Positions 17,403 to 27,573 of a DNA stretch of 64,000 nucleotides are shown piece after piece. Position numbers and translations under genes: made by a program. How positions within the stretch are numbered: position 1 is the stretch's first letter; every line of letters begins with the position of its first letter. The DNA is from Planctomycetaceae bacterium. GTDB lineage: Bacteria > Planctomycetota > Planctomycetia > Planctomycetales > Planctomycetaceae. The stretch covers positions 20,825 through 84,824 of the forward strand of contig JAJDEI010000110.1 of NCBI GenBank assembly GCA_029259845.1. The letters run 5' to 3'. Under the pieces are notes generated by a model. It did no database searches and was not told the DNA's origin. It saw only the letters and a list, made by a program, of their open reading frames with translations.

Positions 17403-19229
17403 ATGAACGGTGTCGAAGTCCTCCGAATCGTGGATGCGATCCATCGGGACAAGAACATCGAGCCGGAGATCGTCTTCGAGGGCATCGAACAGGCGATCCT
17501 TTCGGCTGCGCGCAAGTACTTTGGCGAGGAAGAGGATATTGAGGTCTCGATTGACCGGGAGGCTGGCGAGGTCCATGCCACGCTGAATGGGGAGGAGATT
17601 CCGCCTGACGAGCTGGGGCGCATCGCCGCGCAAACGGCGAAGCAGGTGATGATCCAGAAAATTCGCGAAGCGGAACGCGACTCCTTGTATGAAGAGTATG
17701 ACCAACTGCGGTCCCATTTGATTAACGGCACGGTCACGCGGCTCGATCACGGGATCGCGACTGTTAACCTTGGGAAGGTGGAAGCGCTGTTGCCGCGCAG
17801 CGAGCAGATTCCGGGAGAGTCGCACCGTGTGGGGGAACGGGTTCGTTGTACTGTCAGCGATGTCCGCAAGCAGGGGAGCCGGGTGAAGATTATTCTTTCC
17901 CGGTCGCACCCCGCGTTGGTTCGGCGGCTGTTTGAGGTTGAGATTCCTGAGGTCAGCGAGCGGATAATCGAGGTGCGTTCCCTGGCGCGGGAGGCGGGAT
18001 ACCGGTCGAAGGTCGCCGTTTCCTGCTTCGATAACAGCATCGATGCGGTCGGTGCCTGTGTCGGTGTGCGTGGGTCGCGGATCAAGAATATCGTCGATGA
18101 GTTGGCGGGTGAGCGGATCGACATCGTCCGCTGGAACGACTCGCTGCAGGTGCTCATTCCGAATGCCATGCAGCCGGCTGTGGTGGATGATGTGATTCTC
18201 TGCCCGATGCTGGGGCGGGTGATTGTGCTCGTCCGGGACGACCAGCTCTCGTTGGCGATTGGGAAAAAGGGCCAGAACGTGCGTTTGGCGTCCAAGCTTG
18301 TCGGCTGGGACATTGAGGTGATGACCCGTGAGGAGCTGGACGAACAGCTCGATCGCTCCGTCGCCGCGTTTTCGCAGGTGCCGCACGTGGCCGAAGAGTT
18401 GGCCGAGGCATTGGTGTCGCAGGGGTTCTTTAGCTTCGAGGACCTTTCGGTGATCGAGCCGGACCAGTTGCTGGAGTTGAGCGGACTCACTCAGGAGCAA
18501 TGTGACGAAATTGTCGAGGTTGCCGACCGGGAAGGGGAACGCGAAGAGAAGCAGGCGCGGGAGCGGCGTTCCTTGGAGATGGCCGCCCGCCGGGCGGAAC
18601 GGGAAGCCGCCGAACTGGCCGCTCAGGCAGGAGTGGCGATAGAGCCGGCCGAGCCGGCGCCGGGTGAAGCTGAGGAAGCCGCCGCCGACGCGGGCGCAGC
18701 GTCTGAAGGTGAGGAGGCGGCTGCGGTTGGGGAGGATGCCGGCGACGGGGAAGGGGCCGGTGAAGAAGTCGCAGCGGGTGAAGAAGTCGCGGCTGGTGAA
18801 GAAGTCACGGCTGGTGATGAAGTCGCATCTGGTGAAGAAGTCGCGGCTGGTGAAGAAGTTGCAGCTGGTGATGAAGAAGCGACCGGTGACAACGGGTTGG
18901 CGGCAGGGGATCTGACTGGTGACGATCTGACTGGTGACGATGTGGAGGCTGCCGGGGCTGTCGAGGAACCGGACGGGGCAGATGTTGGCGCGGAGGATGT
19001 TGGCGCGGAGGAGGTGAGTTCCGGCGACGAGTCGGGAGGTGTGGAAGAATCAGGAGACACTGCGGTTGAGGGAGATGGCGAAGTGGCAGTTGAGCCACTC
19101 GTCGCCGGTGAAGCTGTCGGCGACGTGGACGCCATTCCGGCCGAGGCAGCCAGCGTGGCTGAGGCTGGGAATGGGGCAGCCGCCGATCCGGCTGGCTCCG
19201 GGGAGGCTGATGCCGCTCGGGAGGGATAG
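17403..19229 (+). CDS. nusA: Transcription termination/antitermination factor NusA with long acidic tail
   Basis: A 608-residue NusA. The N-terminal RNA-polymerase-binding domain ([20 protein letters not shown] onward), S1 domain (from about residue 115: [16 protein letters not shown]) and two KH domains ([11 protein letters not shown] and [12 protein letters not shown]) are all present, then one helix-hairpin-helix-like repeat to about residue 380. After a charged coiled stretch ([19 protein letters not shown]) the protein carries some 200 extra residues of Gly/Glu/Ala/Val, including a hexapeptide GEEVAA repeated about seven times. This tail is much longer than in typical NusA. The gene leads the nusA-infB-rbfA cluster. 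Confidence 0.95.
   Translation: MNGVEVLRIVDAIHRDKNIEPEIVFEGIEQAILSAARKYFGEEEDIEVSIDREAGEVHATLNGEEIPPDELGRIAAQTAKQVMIQKIREAERDSLYEEYDQLRSHLINGTVTRLDHGIATVNLGKVEALLPRSEQIPGESHRVGERVRCTVSDVRKQGSRVKIILSRSHPALVRRLFEVEIPEVSERIIEVRSLAREAGYRSKVAVSCFDNSIDAVGACVGVRGSRIKNIVDELAGERIDIVRWNDSLQVLIPNAMQPAVVDDVILCPMLGRVIVLVRDDQLSLAIGKKGQNVRLASKLVGWDIEVMTREELDEQLDRSVAAFSQVPHVAEELAEALVSQGFFSFEDLSVIEPDQLLELSGLTQEQCDEIVEVADREGEREEKQARERRSLEMAARRAEREAAELAAQAGVAIEPAEPAPGEAEEAAADAGAASEGEEAAAVGEDAGDGEGAGEEVAAGEEVAAGEEVTAGDEVASGEEVAAGEEVAAGDEEATGDNGLAAGDLTGDDLTGDDVEAAGAVEEPDGADVGAEDVGAEEVSSGDESGGVEESGDTAVEGDGEVAVEPLVAGEAVGDVDAIPAEAASVAEAGNGAAADPAGSGEADAAREG
18763..18885. repeat. 18-bp tandem repeat inside nusA
   Basis: About seven imperfect copies of GGTGAAGAAGTCGCGGCT in frame, encoding GEEVAA or variants such as [12 protein letters not shown] and GDEEAT. 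Sequence variation between copies is mostly at third positions or conservative, as expected of an expanded repeat under coding constraint. Confidence 0.9.
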
Positions 19230-19346
19230 TGTCTCGTGTGGCTGTGGCGGGGTGTCTTGGTGTTGCAGTACGTCGGCTTTCGGGTCGGGCGTCATCGAAC
19301 GGAAAACGGTTTCAGTATTTGCACTGCGAGAGCAGGGGAGTGACTT

Positions 19347-22157
19347 TTGAAGGTTCGCATCTTCGCATTAGCGAAGGACCTGGGAATGGACAGCAAGGTG
19401 CTGATCCAGCATTGCAATGATGCTGGCATCCCGGTGAAGAACTCGGCGTTGGCCAGTATCACGCCAGAGGAACGCGACGTTGTCCTGGGCCATCTCAAGG
19501 GGCAGGGGGCGGCTGCGTCCGCACCGGCGTCTGCGCCCGCGCCTGCGCCTGATGTTCCCATTCGTCCCCCGACGCCCCAGGCGGGTGGCAGGATTCGGCA
19601 GATTCAGACGCTCGGTCCCCTCGGTCGCGCCATGCGTCGCGGTAAGGGTGGTGAAGAGGAAGGGGAGGCGGCGGAGGTCGCCGTGGCCGAACCTCCGGTC
19701 GTGGAAGTTGCCCCCGAGACTGGCGAGGACGAAACGAGTGCCGAGGACGGTGGCGAAACCGTGCTTGAGCCGGCTGCCAAGGTTGTGGAACCGGCAGTGG
19801 AAGACAGCGTCAGCGATGCGACCGGCGAGGATCTCAAAGAAGCTGGCCGTGCCAAGGAGCCGGTGACCGGGCAGGGCGTTGGGGTCGCCAAGCCGATCTC
19901 GAAGGCCGACTATGTCTCTCCGGTCGGGACGGGGAGCAGTGTGATTCGCGAGATGAAGCCGCGGGCGTCGATCTCCGACAATGGAGGGCGGTCGGCGCGC
20001 AAGGCGGCGAAGAAGTCGTCGCTCCCGAACATCGCTCCCCTGCCGAATTTCAAGCCGCCGACCCCCGCGAAGGGCAAGTCGGAGCCTGCGGCTCAGAAGC
20101 CCGACCTGCCGCTGACGGCCGACGCGCTCAAGCAGAACAGCCCGCTGGCCAGCATTATTCGCAAGAATGCAGAGACGCGAAAACGTGAGGACGAGTCGCC
20201 GGGAACCGCACGGCGTGTCGGCCCCCGTCCCGGGCGGCTGGGGCTGGGTGACGTTCGTCAGCAACGGCGCGTTAAACGCAACCGGGGCCGTCGCTCCGAC
20301 GAAGAAGGGGGCGAGTCGCAGCGAATTTCCCGCCGGACTGGCCGGCGCCAGCGCAGCACCGGTCCCGTGGATCTCAAGACATCGGCGGTGGTCGGACTTC
20401 CTGTGAGTGTCCGCACGCTGTCCGAAGAGCTGGGCCGTCCGGCGCGGGACATTCAGGGCGTGCTCATCCGCAACGGCAAGATGGTCACGATCAACAGCGA
20501 ACTGGATGAAGAGTCAGTTCTGGAAGTCGGCCTGGAACTGGGTGTCGACATCGAGATTCAGCGGGAAGCCGACATCGAAGACGCGCTCGTCTCGCGGATC
20601 GAAGACCAGGAGGTTCCCGAAGGTGCCACCGTCGCCGAACGCCCGCCGATTGTCACAATTCTGGGGCACGTCGACCACGGGAAGACGACGCTGCTGGATA
20701 CGATTCGCTCGGCCAATGTGGCCGGAGGTGAGGCGGGAGGGATCACGCAGCACATCTCGTCCTATCAGATCGAGCATAATGGCAAGCCAATCACGTTTGT
20801 CGATACGCCGGGCCATGAGGCGTTCGGGGAAATGCGGGCCCGTGGTGCGAACGTCACCGATATTATCGTTTTGGTGGTCGCCGCCGACGACGGGGTGATG
20901 CCGCAGACCGCTGAATGCATCAGTCATGCGAAGGCGTCCGGGGCCCCGCTGATTGTCGCCATGAATAAATGCGACCTGCCGGACATTAACGAACAGAAAG
21001 TGCTCACCGAGTTGTCGCAACACGATGTCCTTCCTTCGGAATGGGGGGGAGATATCGAAGTCGTGCGGGTCTCGGCACTCGAGGGTCAGGGAATCGACGA
21101 TCTGCTTGAAACAATTCTCGTGACTGCGGAGTTGCACGAGCTGAGCGGCCCGGTCGATACGCCTGCGGTCGGCGTTTGTCTGGAAGCATTCCGGGACGAA
21201 GGGCGCGGCCCGTTGGCATGGCTGATTGTGAGAGACGGCACGTTGCATGTCGGCGACGTGGTGCTGTGCGGCGAGGCGTACGGCCGCGTCCGGGCGATCT
21301 ACAACGATCGGGACCAGGAGGTCGAGTTCGCCCCGCCATCGATGCCGGTTCGCATTGCCGGACTGAATGAAGTCCCCGGAACGGGAAGCCACTTCTATGT
21401 GATGTCCGATCTTGACGAGGCCCGCGAAGCGGCCGAGACGCGGAAAATGCGAGGGCGTGACGCGGCACTCGCCGGCCGGGGCGGAGGCCCGCGGACGCTG
21501 GAAGACATTCTTGCCGGCGGCGGAGCAGAAGGCGGAGTCCGCGACTTGCCGCTGCTCATCAAGGCCGATTCTCCCGGGTCGCTGGAGGCGATTCGCAGCG
21601 AACTGGACAAATTTGATCACGACGAAGTCCGCGTCAAAATCCTGCACGAGGGTGTGGGAGGCGTAAACGAGAGCGACGTTTATCTTGCCAGTTCCTCCGG
21701 GGCGATCATCATCGCATTTCACGTCATTGCGGAAGACCGCGCCACGTCCCTCGCTGAGCGCGAGGGCGTGGAGATTCGCCGGTACAACATTATTTACGAG
21801 GTGACCGATCACATCCGACAGGCGCTGGAAGGACTCCTCCGTCCGGAGCGAGTGGAAGTGGCGACCGGTCGGGCCCTGGTGCTGCAGACGTTCCATATCA
21901 GCCGCTTCGGGACGATCGCCGGCTGCCGCGTCCTGAGCGGGACGATCGGACGGAACAACCGGGTGCACGTGATTCGCGATCAGAAGATCCTCAACGATTA
22001 TCCGATCGCCTCGTTGAAGCGGGAAAAGGACGACGTCCGCGAAGTCCGTGAGGGGTTTGAATGCGGAATTCGTCTGGACGGATTCAATGACCTCAAGCAT
22101 GGTGACCTGCTGGAGGCGTTCCGGATTGATGAAGTGAAGCGAAAACTGGAAGGCTGA
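19347..22157 (+). CDS. infB: Translation initiation factor IF-2
   Basis: A 936-residue IF-2, the GTPase that places initiator tRNA on the 30S subunit. The start is TTG ([18 protein letters not shown] follows, the conserved IF2-N domain) with AGGGGAG eight bases upstream; no ATG fits. A long Ala/Pro/Glu-rich linker separates IF2-N from a second IF2-N-like segment ([20 protein letters not shown]). G motifs are intact: GHVDHGKTT near residue 440, DTPGHEAF and NKCDLP. Domains II-IV follow to the C-terminus ending [14 protein letters not shown]. It lies 117 bp after nusA, a conserved order. Confidence 0.97.
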   Translation: MKVRIFALAKDLGMDSKVLIQHCNDAGIPVKNSALASITPEERDVVLGHLKGQGAAASAPASAPAPAPDVPIRPPTPQAGGRIRQIQTLGPLGRAMRRGKGGEEEGEAAEVAVAEPPVVEVAPETGEDETSAEDGGETVLEPAAKVVEPAVEDSVSDATGEDLKEAGRAKEPVTGQGVGVAKPISKADYVSPVGTGSSVIREMKPRASISDNGGRSARKAAKKSSLPNIAPLPNFKPPTPAKGKSEPAAQKPDLPLTADALKQNSPLASIIRKNAETRKREDESPGTARRVGPRPGRLGLGDVRQQRRVKRNRGRRSDEEGGESQRISRRTGRRQRSTGPVDLKTSAVVGLPVSVRTLSEELGRPARDIQGVLIRNGKMVTINSELDEESVLEVGLELGVDIEIQREADIEDALVSRIEDQEVPEGATVAERPPIVTILGHVDHGKTTLLDTIRSANVAGGEAGGITQHISSYQIEHNGKPITFVDTPGHEAFGEMRARGANVTDIIVLVVAADDGVMPQTAECISHAKASGAPLIVAMNKCDLPDINEQKVLTELSQHDVLPSEWGGDIEVVRVSALEGQGIDDLLETILVTAELHELSGPVDTPAVGVCLEAFRDEGRGPLAWLIVRDGTLHVGDVVLCGEAYGRVRAIYNDRDQEVEFAPPSMPVRIAGLNEVPGTGSHFYVMSDLDEAREAAETRKMRGRDAALAGRGGGPRTLEDILAGGGAEGGVRDLPLLIKADSPGSLEAIRSELDKFDHDEVRVKILHEGVGGVNESDVYLASSSGAIIIAFHVIAEDRATSLAEREGVEIRRYNIIYEVTDHIRQALEGLLRPERVEVATGRALVLQTFHISRFGTIAGCRVLSGTIGRNNRVHVIRDQKILNDYPIASLKREKDDVREVREGFECGIRLDGFNDLKHGDLLEAFRIDEVKRKLEG

Positions 22158-22325
22158 CAGCATTCTTTCGCAACCGCCGTTCGGTTCGCGCTGCATCGGG
22201 AGTTCCCAGATCAGCGAAGCCGCGTTTGGGGAAACGGTCGGGCAACCGAGGGCGTGCTGCGGATACAGGGGCGCTGCCGACGAGGGAGCGCTACTGAAAG
22301 CCAGGAGCATTCGACAGCACACAGC

Positions 22326-22877
22326 ATGGGGAATCGCCGCACCGCCAAAGTCGCTGAAGCGATACGCGAGGTCGTCAGTTCGACGATTTTGTTTGAGCTG
22401 CGCGATCCGCGAATCCAGCATGTGACCGTTCTGAGCGTCGAAGTGCCGAACGACTTGAGGACCGCCAAGGTTCACGTTTCGGTGATGGGGGACGAAAGTC
22501 AGCAGCGGCTGACGATGGGCGGTCTCGACGCAGCCCGCGGCTTCCTGCAAGGGAAAGTCGGCGACCGCGTGAATCTTCGGTTCACGCCGATCCTCAGCTT
22601 TGAGCTCGACGAGGGTGTCAAGAAATCCGTCGAGGCGTCGCGCATTCTGCGGCAGCTGGCCGAGGAACGGGAGGCCGAAGCCCAAGCGGCAGGCGAACGG
22701 GGTGAGGTGGCGGTCCCGGTGTCCGGTTCTTCCACGGGGCTCGATTCTTCGTCGGTGTCCGATTCTTCGTCGGGGGAAGGTGATGGGGCCGCGCGACTTT
22801 GTGGCTCTTCCGAAATCGAAATGCCCGACGAATCCGGCCCGCCCCCGGTGATCCCGGAGCGGGCCGAAGAAAGTTGA
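22326..22877 (+). CDS. rbfA: Ribosome-binding factor A with C-terminal extension
   Basis: A 183-residue RbfA, which helps mature the 16S rRNA 5' end and 30S subunit. The KH-like fold is recognisable from [20 protein letters not shown] through [23 protein letters not shown] to about residue 118. Some 60 further residues are Ser/Gly/Glu-rich with a duplicated [14 protein letters not shown] segment and are probably disordered. The start is the ATG before GNRR; upstream in-frame codons are not conserved. It is the third gene of the nusA-infB-rbfA cluster, 168 bp after infB. Confidence 0.93.
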   Translation: MGNRRTAKVAEAIREVVSSTILFELRDPRIQHVTVLSVEVPNDLRTAKVHVSVMGDESQQRLTMGGLDAARGFLQGKVGDRVNLRFTPILSFELDEGVKKSVEASRILRQLAEEREAEAQAAGERGEVAVPVSGSSTGLDSSSVSDSSSGEGDGAARLCGSSEIEMPDESGPPPVIPERAEES

Positions 22878-22958
22878 CGAAGCGCGTCCGCACGACGAAT
22901 CTCCCTGAATCGCAACCCGAATCGCAACCCGGATCGCTCCTGACAGTAATTCAGCAAA

Positions 22959-23864
22959 ATGGCCAACACGAAATTCAAAGCGTCCGATCGTCAAGACCTT
23001 CTTCGCAAGGTGGTGGCCATGCTCAAGAAGAAGTATGGCGGCAGCGTTCCCAAGGACGAACGGAACGTGCTGGAGACGATGTTGTTCGCATGCTGTCTGG
23101 AGGACGCGCGGTATGAGGCTGCGGAGGCGGCTTACCAGAACCTGCTTTCGTCCTTTCACGATTTGAATGAGATTCGCGTCAGCTCCATCAGCGAAGTCGA
23201 GCGGTCCCTGTCGAGTCTCGATGACGCCGCATGGCGGGCATTTCGGGCGCGGGACATCCTGCAGTACGTTTTCGAGGAATACTACGTCTTCGATTTCGAG
23301 CCGCTGCGCCGCAAGACGGTGGACGCAGCCGAGAAACAGTTGGCGAAGATCAAGGGCCTCACTCCGTTCGTTCAACTCTTCACCCTGCAACATTCACTCG
23401 GGCCTCACGTCGTCCCATTGGACGAGACTCTCTGCCGCGTCGTCGCGTGGTTGGGGTTGGTCGCGCCGGACACTCCGCCCGATCAAGCGGCTGAAGAAAT
23501 GAAATCCTCCGTCCGCAAAGCGGATGTGCCGCTGCTCTGCCATTTGCTTCGCCAATTGGCGACCGATCCGGATTTCAAATCATCATTTAAGATCACCAAA
23601 TCAATGCTGACGGACGGGACGGTGGACCCGAGCGATGCCCCGCAGCGTTTGCAGGAAGTGCTCAGCCATCCGCGCAAACGCGCGGCAAGCACAACCCGCA
23701 AGAGGAAAAAGCCCGCCTCCGCTCCCAAGGGCGCCCGAACGAGCCAAGGCCGGGCGAAAAAAACCAAGAAGGCCGCCGCCAAGAAATCGGTCACCAAGAA
23801 GGTCTCGCGCCCCAAGCGCGCTGCCAAAAAGAAGACCACACGTCGCAAGGCTCGGAAAAAGTGA
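22959..23864 (+). CDS. Endonuclease III-like fold with Lys/Ala-rich tail
   Basis: A 301-residue protein. Residues about 1-215 follow the helical endonuclease III (HhH-GPD) layout: DERNVLETMLFACCLEDA matches the first helices and VPLDETLCRVVAWLGL matches the VDTHVxRxxxRLGL segment, keeping the catalytic-type aspartate. The helix-hairpin-helix loop with its catalytic lysine (LPGVGxKTA) is replaced by KGLTPFVQLFTLQHS, and no C-terminal iron-sulfur cysteines exist. The last 75 residues are almost only Lys, Arg, Ala, Ser and Thr, like histone H1 or AlgP tails. I infer a DNA-binding protein that has lost lyase activity. Confidence 0.7.
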   Translation: MANTKFKASDRQDLLRKVVAMLKKKYGGSVPKDERNVLETMLFACCLEDARYEAAEAAYQNLLSSFHDLNEIRVSSISEVERSLSSLDDAAWRAFRARDILQYVFEEYYVFDFEPLRRKTVDAAEKQLAKIKGLTPFVQLFTLQHSLGPHVVPLDETLCRVVAWLGLVAPDTPPDQAAEEMKSSVRKADVPLLCHLLRQLATDPDFKSSFKITKSMLTDGTVDPSDAPQRLQEVLSHPRKRAASTTRKRKKPASAPKGARTSQGRAKKTKKAAAKKSVTKKVSRPKRAAKKKTTRRKARKK

Positions 23865-24068
23865 GGCGATTGCGGGCGGCGGTGCCGCGTTGCTGGCGGG
23901 TTGGAGAACGGATCAGCGGTGGATCGGCTCGGTTGTCATCGCCGTGGCGCAGGTTTTTGGGCGACCCGGACCGGTCGAGGCCCGTGTTGGTGCCGGCTCT
24001 ATCGCCCGCTACAATAGGGATGGTGGCCGAAGTTGGCTGCGCACCTGGTCTCTGAGGGGAATGGATCG

Positions 24069-26396
24069 ATGGCCGCGATTCGATTGACGGTTTGTGTCAT
24101 GGTGACCGGAGCGGGAATCTTCCCGGCCATCTCACGGGCTGGCGATGCTGCCGCACCACCCGAGCCGCCGGCTGCCATCGAGCTGCCGCGATCGATTGGT
24201 TTGGGGCAAGTCGCCGAGGAACCGCTCGAACCATTCGTGCCGAAGAATCCGGTTACCGAAGAGGAACGGGCTCGACAGAAGGCGGTCACGTGGTTTCTGA
24301 CCGGCCAGCTCCGCGAGGGACGGGATGATTATGCCGGGGCGATGACCGCCTACCGCAATGCAATCGCGGTTGCTCCGGGGGAGCTCAAGCCGTATCAGTC
24401 ACTCGTCACGATCAGTTTTGCCCAAGGCAACCGGGACGAGGCGACCAAATACGCGATTCTCGCCGCACACCAGAGCCGGGAAGGAGTGGCACTGGCACGC
24501 GGGTTGGCGGGATTGCTGATCCGGACGTCGGAGACGCAACGGGCGATTGATCTGCTGGAGGAGGTCCGGAAATCTCCCCCCGAAGACATGCGTCCGGTTG
24601 ATGAGCTGGTTCTGCATCGGGAATTGGGCCTGTTCAACCGGTTGGTTCTCAAGACGGACCAGGCAGTCGAGCATTACCGGAAAGTGATGTCGGCTTTGGA
24701 GGATCCGGATTCCCCGCTTAGCGACGAAGAGCGGGACCTGCTGTTGGGGGATGCCGGCAAGACCTACGAGGAGATGGGGAAAGTATTCCTGGACGCCAAG
24801 CTGGCGGACCTCGCCGTCAAGGCGTTCGACAAGGCGAGTGAGTTCAGCAAGGCGGTCCCGGCGATTCACAGCTTCAATCTGGCGACCGTTTACAAAGAGA
24901 CTGGCCGGGCCGACAAGGCTCTCGAAGAACTCCAGAAATACTTTGATGCCCAGTTGCAATCGAAAGGCCGCGAGGCGTATCAGCTTCTTGCGGACTTGCT
25001 GAAGGATCTCGAACGCTCGGACGAGTTGCTCGGCCGGCTCGAGGAACTGCACGACCGGGATGCGCGGAATAAGACCCTCAGCTATTTCCTCGCCGAGCAG
25101 TACGAGCAGCAGGGCCACTTGGACGAAGCGGAGTCACTGCTCACGGAAACGATCGGCCGCTCGCACGATCCGCGCGGCCTCGTCGGCCTGGCAAGCGTGT
25201 ACCGGCGGCAGCACAAGGCCAAACCGCTCCTGGAGACCTTCACGAAAGCGTTTCAACTTCTGGAGCGGTTTCTGACGCAGGCGGACGACCCGGAAGTGGT
25301 GGCGCGGATGGACTCCGATACCCGGGCGGTCATCGATCGGTATCGGGAACTGGAGACGGAAATCGCCGAAGATGAACAGGCGATGGACGGGCTCATCGCC
25401 TACGGCCACGAACTGCTGGCCGAGGATGAGCCGAAGCTGGAGTTTGTGCAGTCGTATCTGTTGGGGAAGCTGTCGGCCGAAGCGGAGCGGATCGACGCGG
25501 CCAAGGAGTTTTATCAGTTGGCGATCGACATGCAGAACGATCCGCCGCCGCAATTGTTCAAGGAGTTGGGCCTGGCGCTCACCACCGCCGACCGCTACAA
25601 GGAGGCGTCCGAAGTCTTTCAGCAAATGCTCGAGCACACCTCGCCGCGGCTGCAAGCGGCGGGCGTCCGCATTGAAATCCTGTGGCTGCAATCGCATACG
25701 CTGGAGATGGACGGCCAAACGGACGCTGCGCTGGAGGCAATTGCCGAAGCCCGAAAGACGCTGCCGGATAACCCGCTGTTGCATTTTCAGGAGGCGTGGA
25801 TTCCCTACCATGCCCACCGCTGGGACGATGCGACCGCCAAGTTTGAGGAAGTCATCGATGCCTACAAGGACAGCGATGCACCGGGGGCGGCGAAGGCCGT
25901 GCGGGACAGCCGGTTCAGTCTCTCAGCGGTTTATGTTCAACAGGGGAATTTCGAAAAGGGCGAAGAGGTTTTGCTCGTCGTGCTGGAGCAAGAGCCCGAC
26001 CATCCGCAGGTGAACAACGACTTGGGCTACCTCTGGGCAGACGAGGGCAAGAACCTCGAACAAGCCCGAGGGATGATCGCAAAGGCCCTGGCGACAGAGC
26101 CGGACAATCCCGCTTACATTGACAGCATGGGCTGGGTCCTGTTTCAACTTGGCGAATTCGAGAAGGCCCGCGAGCATTTTGAGAAGGCGGTCGAGCTCGA
26201 ACGGGGGCAGGACAGCACGATCTGGGACCATCTGGGCGACACCTACGACAAACTCAGCCGGCCGGAAAAGGCACTCGATGCCTGGCGGAAGGCTCTTGAA
26301 CTCGAACAGGAAAAGCCGCACCCGGACGAGAAGATTCTCAGTCGCATCAAAGCCAAGCTCCCCGCCGAGGCCGCTGCAGGCGATCCCGGCAACTGA
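24069..26396 (+). CDS. Secreted tetratricopeptide repeat protein
   Basis: A 775-residue protein with an N-terminal signal-like segment (MAAIRLTVCVMVTGAGIF, cleavage near SRA-GDA). From about residue 75 to the end it is a succession of helical pairs of TPR type, including YAGAMTAYRNAIAVAPGELK, ADKALEELQKYFDAQL, NPAYIDSMGWVLFQLGEFEKA and RPEKALDAWRKALELEQEKP. Such proteins act as scaffolds at the cell envelope. No catalytic domain is present. The gene follows the endonuclease-III-like gene by about 200 bp on the same strand. Confidence 0.85.
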   Translation: MAAIRLTVCVMVTGAGIFPAISRAGDAAAPPEPPAAIELPRSIGLGQVAEEPLEPFVPKNPVTEEERARQKAVTWFLTGQLREGRDDYAGAMTAYRNAIAVAPGELKPYQSLVTISFAQGNRDEATKYAILAAHQSREGVALARGLAGLLIRTSETQRAIDLLEEVRKSPPEDMRPVDELVLHRELGLFNRLVLKTDQAVEHYRKVMSALEDPDSPLSDEERDLLLGDAGKTYEEMGKVFLDAKLADLAVKAFDKASEFSKAVPAIHSFNLATVYKETGRADKALEELQKYFDAQLQSKGREAYQLLADLLKDLERSDELLGRLEELHDRDARNKTLSYFLAEQYEQQGHLDEAESLLTETIGRSHDPRGLVGLASVYRRQHKAKPLLETFTKAFQLLERFLTQADDPEVVARMDSDTRAVIDRYRELETEIAEDEQAMDGLIAYGHELLAEDEPKLEFVQSYLLGKLSAEAERIDAAKEFYQLAIDMQNDPPPQLFKELGLALTTADRYKEASEVFQQMLEHTSPRLQAAGVRIEILWLQSHTLEMDGQTDAALEAIAEARKTLPDNPLLHFQEAWIPYHAHRWDDATAKFEEVIDAYKDSDAPGAAKAVRDSRFSLSAVYVQQGNFEKGEEVLLVVLEQEPDHPQVNNDLGYLWADEGKNLEQARGMIAKALATEPDNPAYIDSMGWVLFQLGEFEKAREHFEKAVELERGQDSTIWDHLGDTYDKLSRPEKALDAWRKALELEQEKPHPDEKILSRIKAKLPAEAAAGDPGN

Positions 26397-26422
26397 CGCC
26401 CGGTGCGGGCCATGAGGAGGTG

Positions 26423-26523
26423 CCAGACACCCGGTGTCGCGAATCAGAAACAACCGTCCTTGATGAACATGGGCTGAAACTCTGTTGACAGCATGACTCA
26501 CCGAGTGAGACACGGGGTGTCTT
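26423..26523. repeat. CAGACACCCGGTGTC inverted-repeat element, copy 1
   Basis: CCAGACACCCGGTGTCGCG at the left and GAGACACGGGGTGTCTTC at the right form inverted ends about 100 bp apart. A second copy in the opposite orientation is at 45358-45458, sharing the ends and the adjacent CGAATCAG. Confidence 0.55.
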
Positions 26524-26561
26524 CTGCAACTCGTGCCTGACCCCCACCGATGCCGTTGACG

Positions 26562-26612
26562 TTTCGCGAAACGGAGCTTCGCGAAAGGCGTCCCCAAACG
26601 GAGTTTGGGAAC
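26562..26612. repeat. Double hairpin upstream of yebC
   Basis: Two adjacent palindromes, TTTCGCGAAACGGAGCTTCGCGAAA-like (26562-26586, core TTCGCGAA on both arms) and CCCAAACGGAGTTTGGG (26593-26609). They could end the upstream TPR transcript. Confidence 0.5.
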
Positions 26613-26617
26613 GAGGT

Positions 26618-26700
26618 ACACACAACACACAACACACAACACACAACACACAACACACAACACACAACACACAACACACAACACTCAACACTCAACACAC
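26618..26700 (+). repeat. ACACAAC tandem repeat abutting the yebC start codon
   Basis: About nine copies of the heptamer ACACAAC, then ACACTCAACACTCAACACAC running directly into the ATG. The 80-base leader contains no G at all on the plus strand and no Shine-Dalgarno sequence. Confidence 0.9.
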
Positions 26701-27456
26701 ATGGCCGGACACTCACACTGGGCGAACATCGCTCACAAGAAGGGGCGGATCGACGCCAAGCGGGGCAAGTTGTTCGGCAAACTCAGCCGGGCGATCATTG
26801 TGGCGGCACGCAACGGCGGCGGCGATCCGGATATGAACCTCGCGCTGCGGTATGCCATCGACAAAGCCAAAAAGAACAGCATGCCGAAGGACAACATCGA
26901 ACGCGCTGTCCAAAAAGGGAGCGGCGATTCCGATGGCGACGACTATCAGGACCTGACGTATGAAGGTTACGGCCCCGGGGGCGTCGCCGTTTTGTGCGAA
27001 GCCCTGACCGAAAATCGTAACCGCACGGCAGGCGAAGTCCGCAAAACGTTTGAAGTTTACGGCGGAAACCTCGGCAGTACCGGCTGTGTTTCGTATCTGT
27101 TTGAGCGGAAGGGCCGGTTCTCCGTCCCGGCGGAGCAGGCCGATGAGGAGACGCTGTTCGAACTGGCCGTTGAGGCAGGGGCCGAAGATGTGCGGTTGGA
27201 AGGCGAGGAGTTCGAAATCGTCACGCCGCTGGAGTCTTTCCAGCAGGTTGCCGAGGCTCTCGAATCGAAGGGGATCGAGACCGAAGTTGCCGAATTGGCC
27301 CACATCCCTTCGAATTCGGTCGACCTCGACGAAGTTGATGCCCGCCGCCTGCTGAAACTCCTCGACGCGCTCGAAGACAACGACGACGTGCAGAACGTCA
27401 CCGCCAACTTCAATATCCCCGAGGAAATCATGGAATCGGTCATGGCCGAGACATGA
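26701..27456 (+). CDS. yebC: YebC/PmpR family protein
   Basis: A 251-residue cytoplasmic protein of the YebC/TACO1 family, variously described as a transcriptional regulator and as a factor relieving ribosome stalling. The N-terminus MAGHSHWANIAHKKGRIDAK is diagnostic, and the acidic domain EGYGPGGVAVLCEALTENRN near residue 90 is intact, as is the C-terminal TEVAELAHIPSNSVDL segment. It precedes ruvB, a very common arrangement. Translation starts straight after the G-free repeat tract. Confidence 0.95.
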   Translation: MAGHSHWANIAHKKGRIDAKRGKLFGKLSRAIIVAARNGGGDPDMNLALRYAIDKAKKNSMPKDNIERAVQKGSGDSDGDDYQDLTYEGYGPGGVAVLCEALTENRNRTAGEVRKTFEVYGGNLGSTGCVSYLFERKGRFSVPAEQADEETLFELAVEAGAEDVRLEGEEFEIVTPLESFQQVAEALESKGIETEVAELAHIPSNSVDLDEVDARRLLKLLDALEDNDDVQNVTANFNIPEEIMESVMAET

Positions 27457-27573
27457 CATCTCGCACGGTTTCAACTCCAGCGCTTCACACGTTTGAATCC
27501 GCGGCTTGGGGATTCGCACAACGAATCCGCAACCGGTTGCCAGACACCGACTTTTTGTACGCAAGGATGACCC

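Noticed and set aside
20514..23393. A 959-codon open frame antisense to infB and rbfA
   Set aside because: Such frames arise opposite GC-rich genes with strong third-position bias. The translation is rich in Arg, His and Gln with no domain, while the sense strand has clear families.
26618..26700. CRISPR-like array
   Set aside because: The repeat unit is 7 bp and contiguous, with no spacers.
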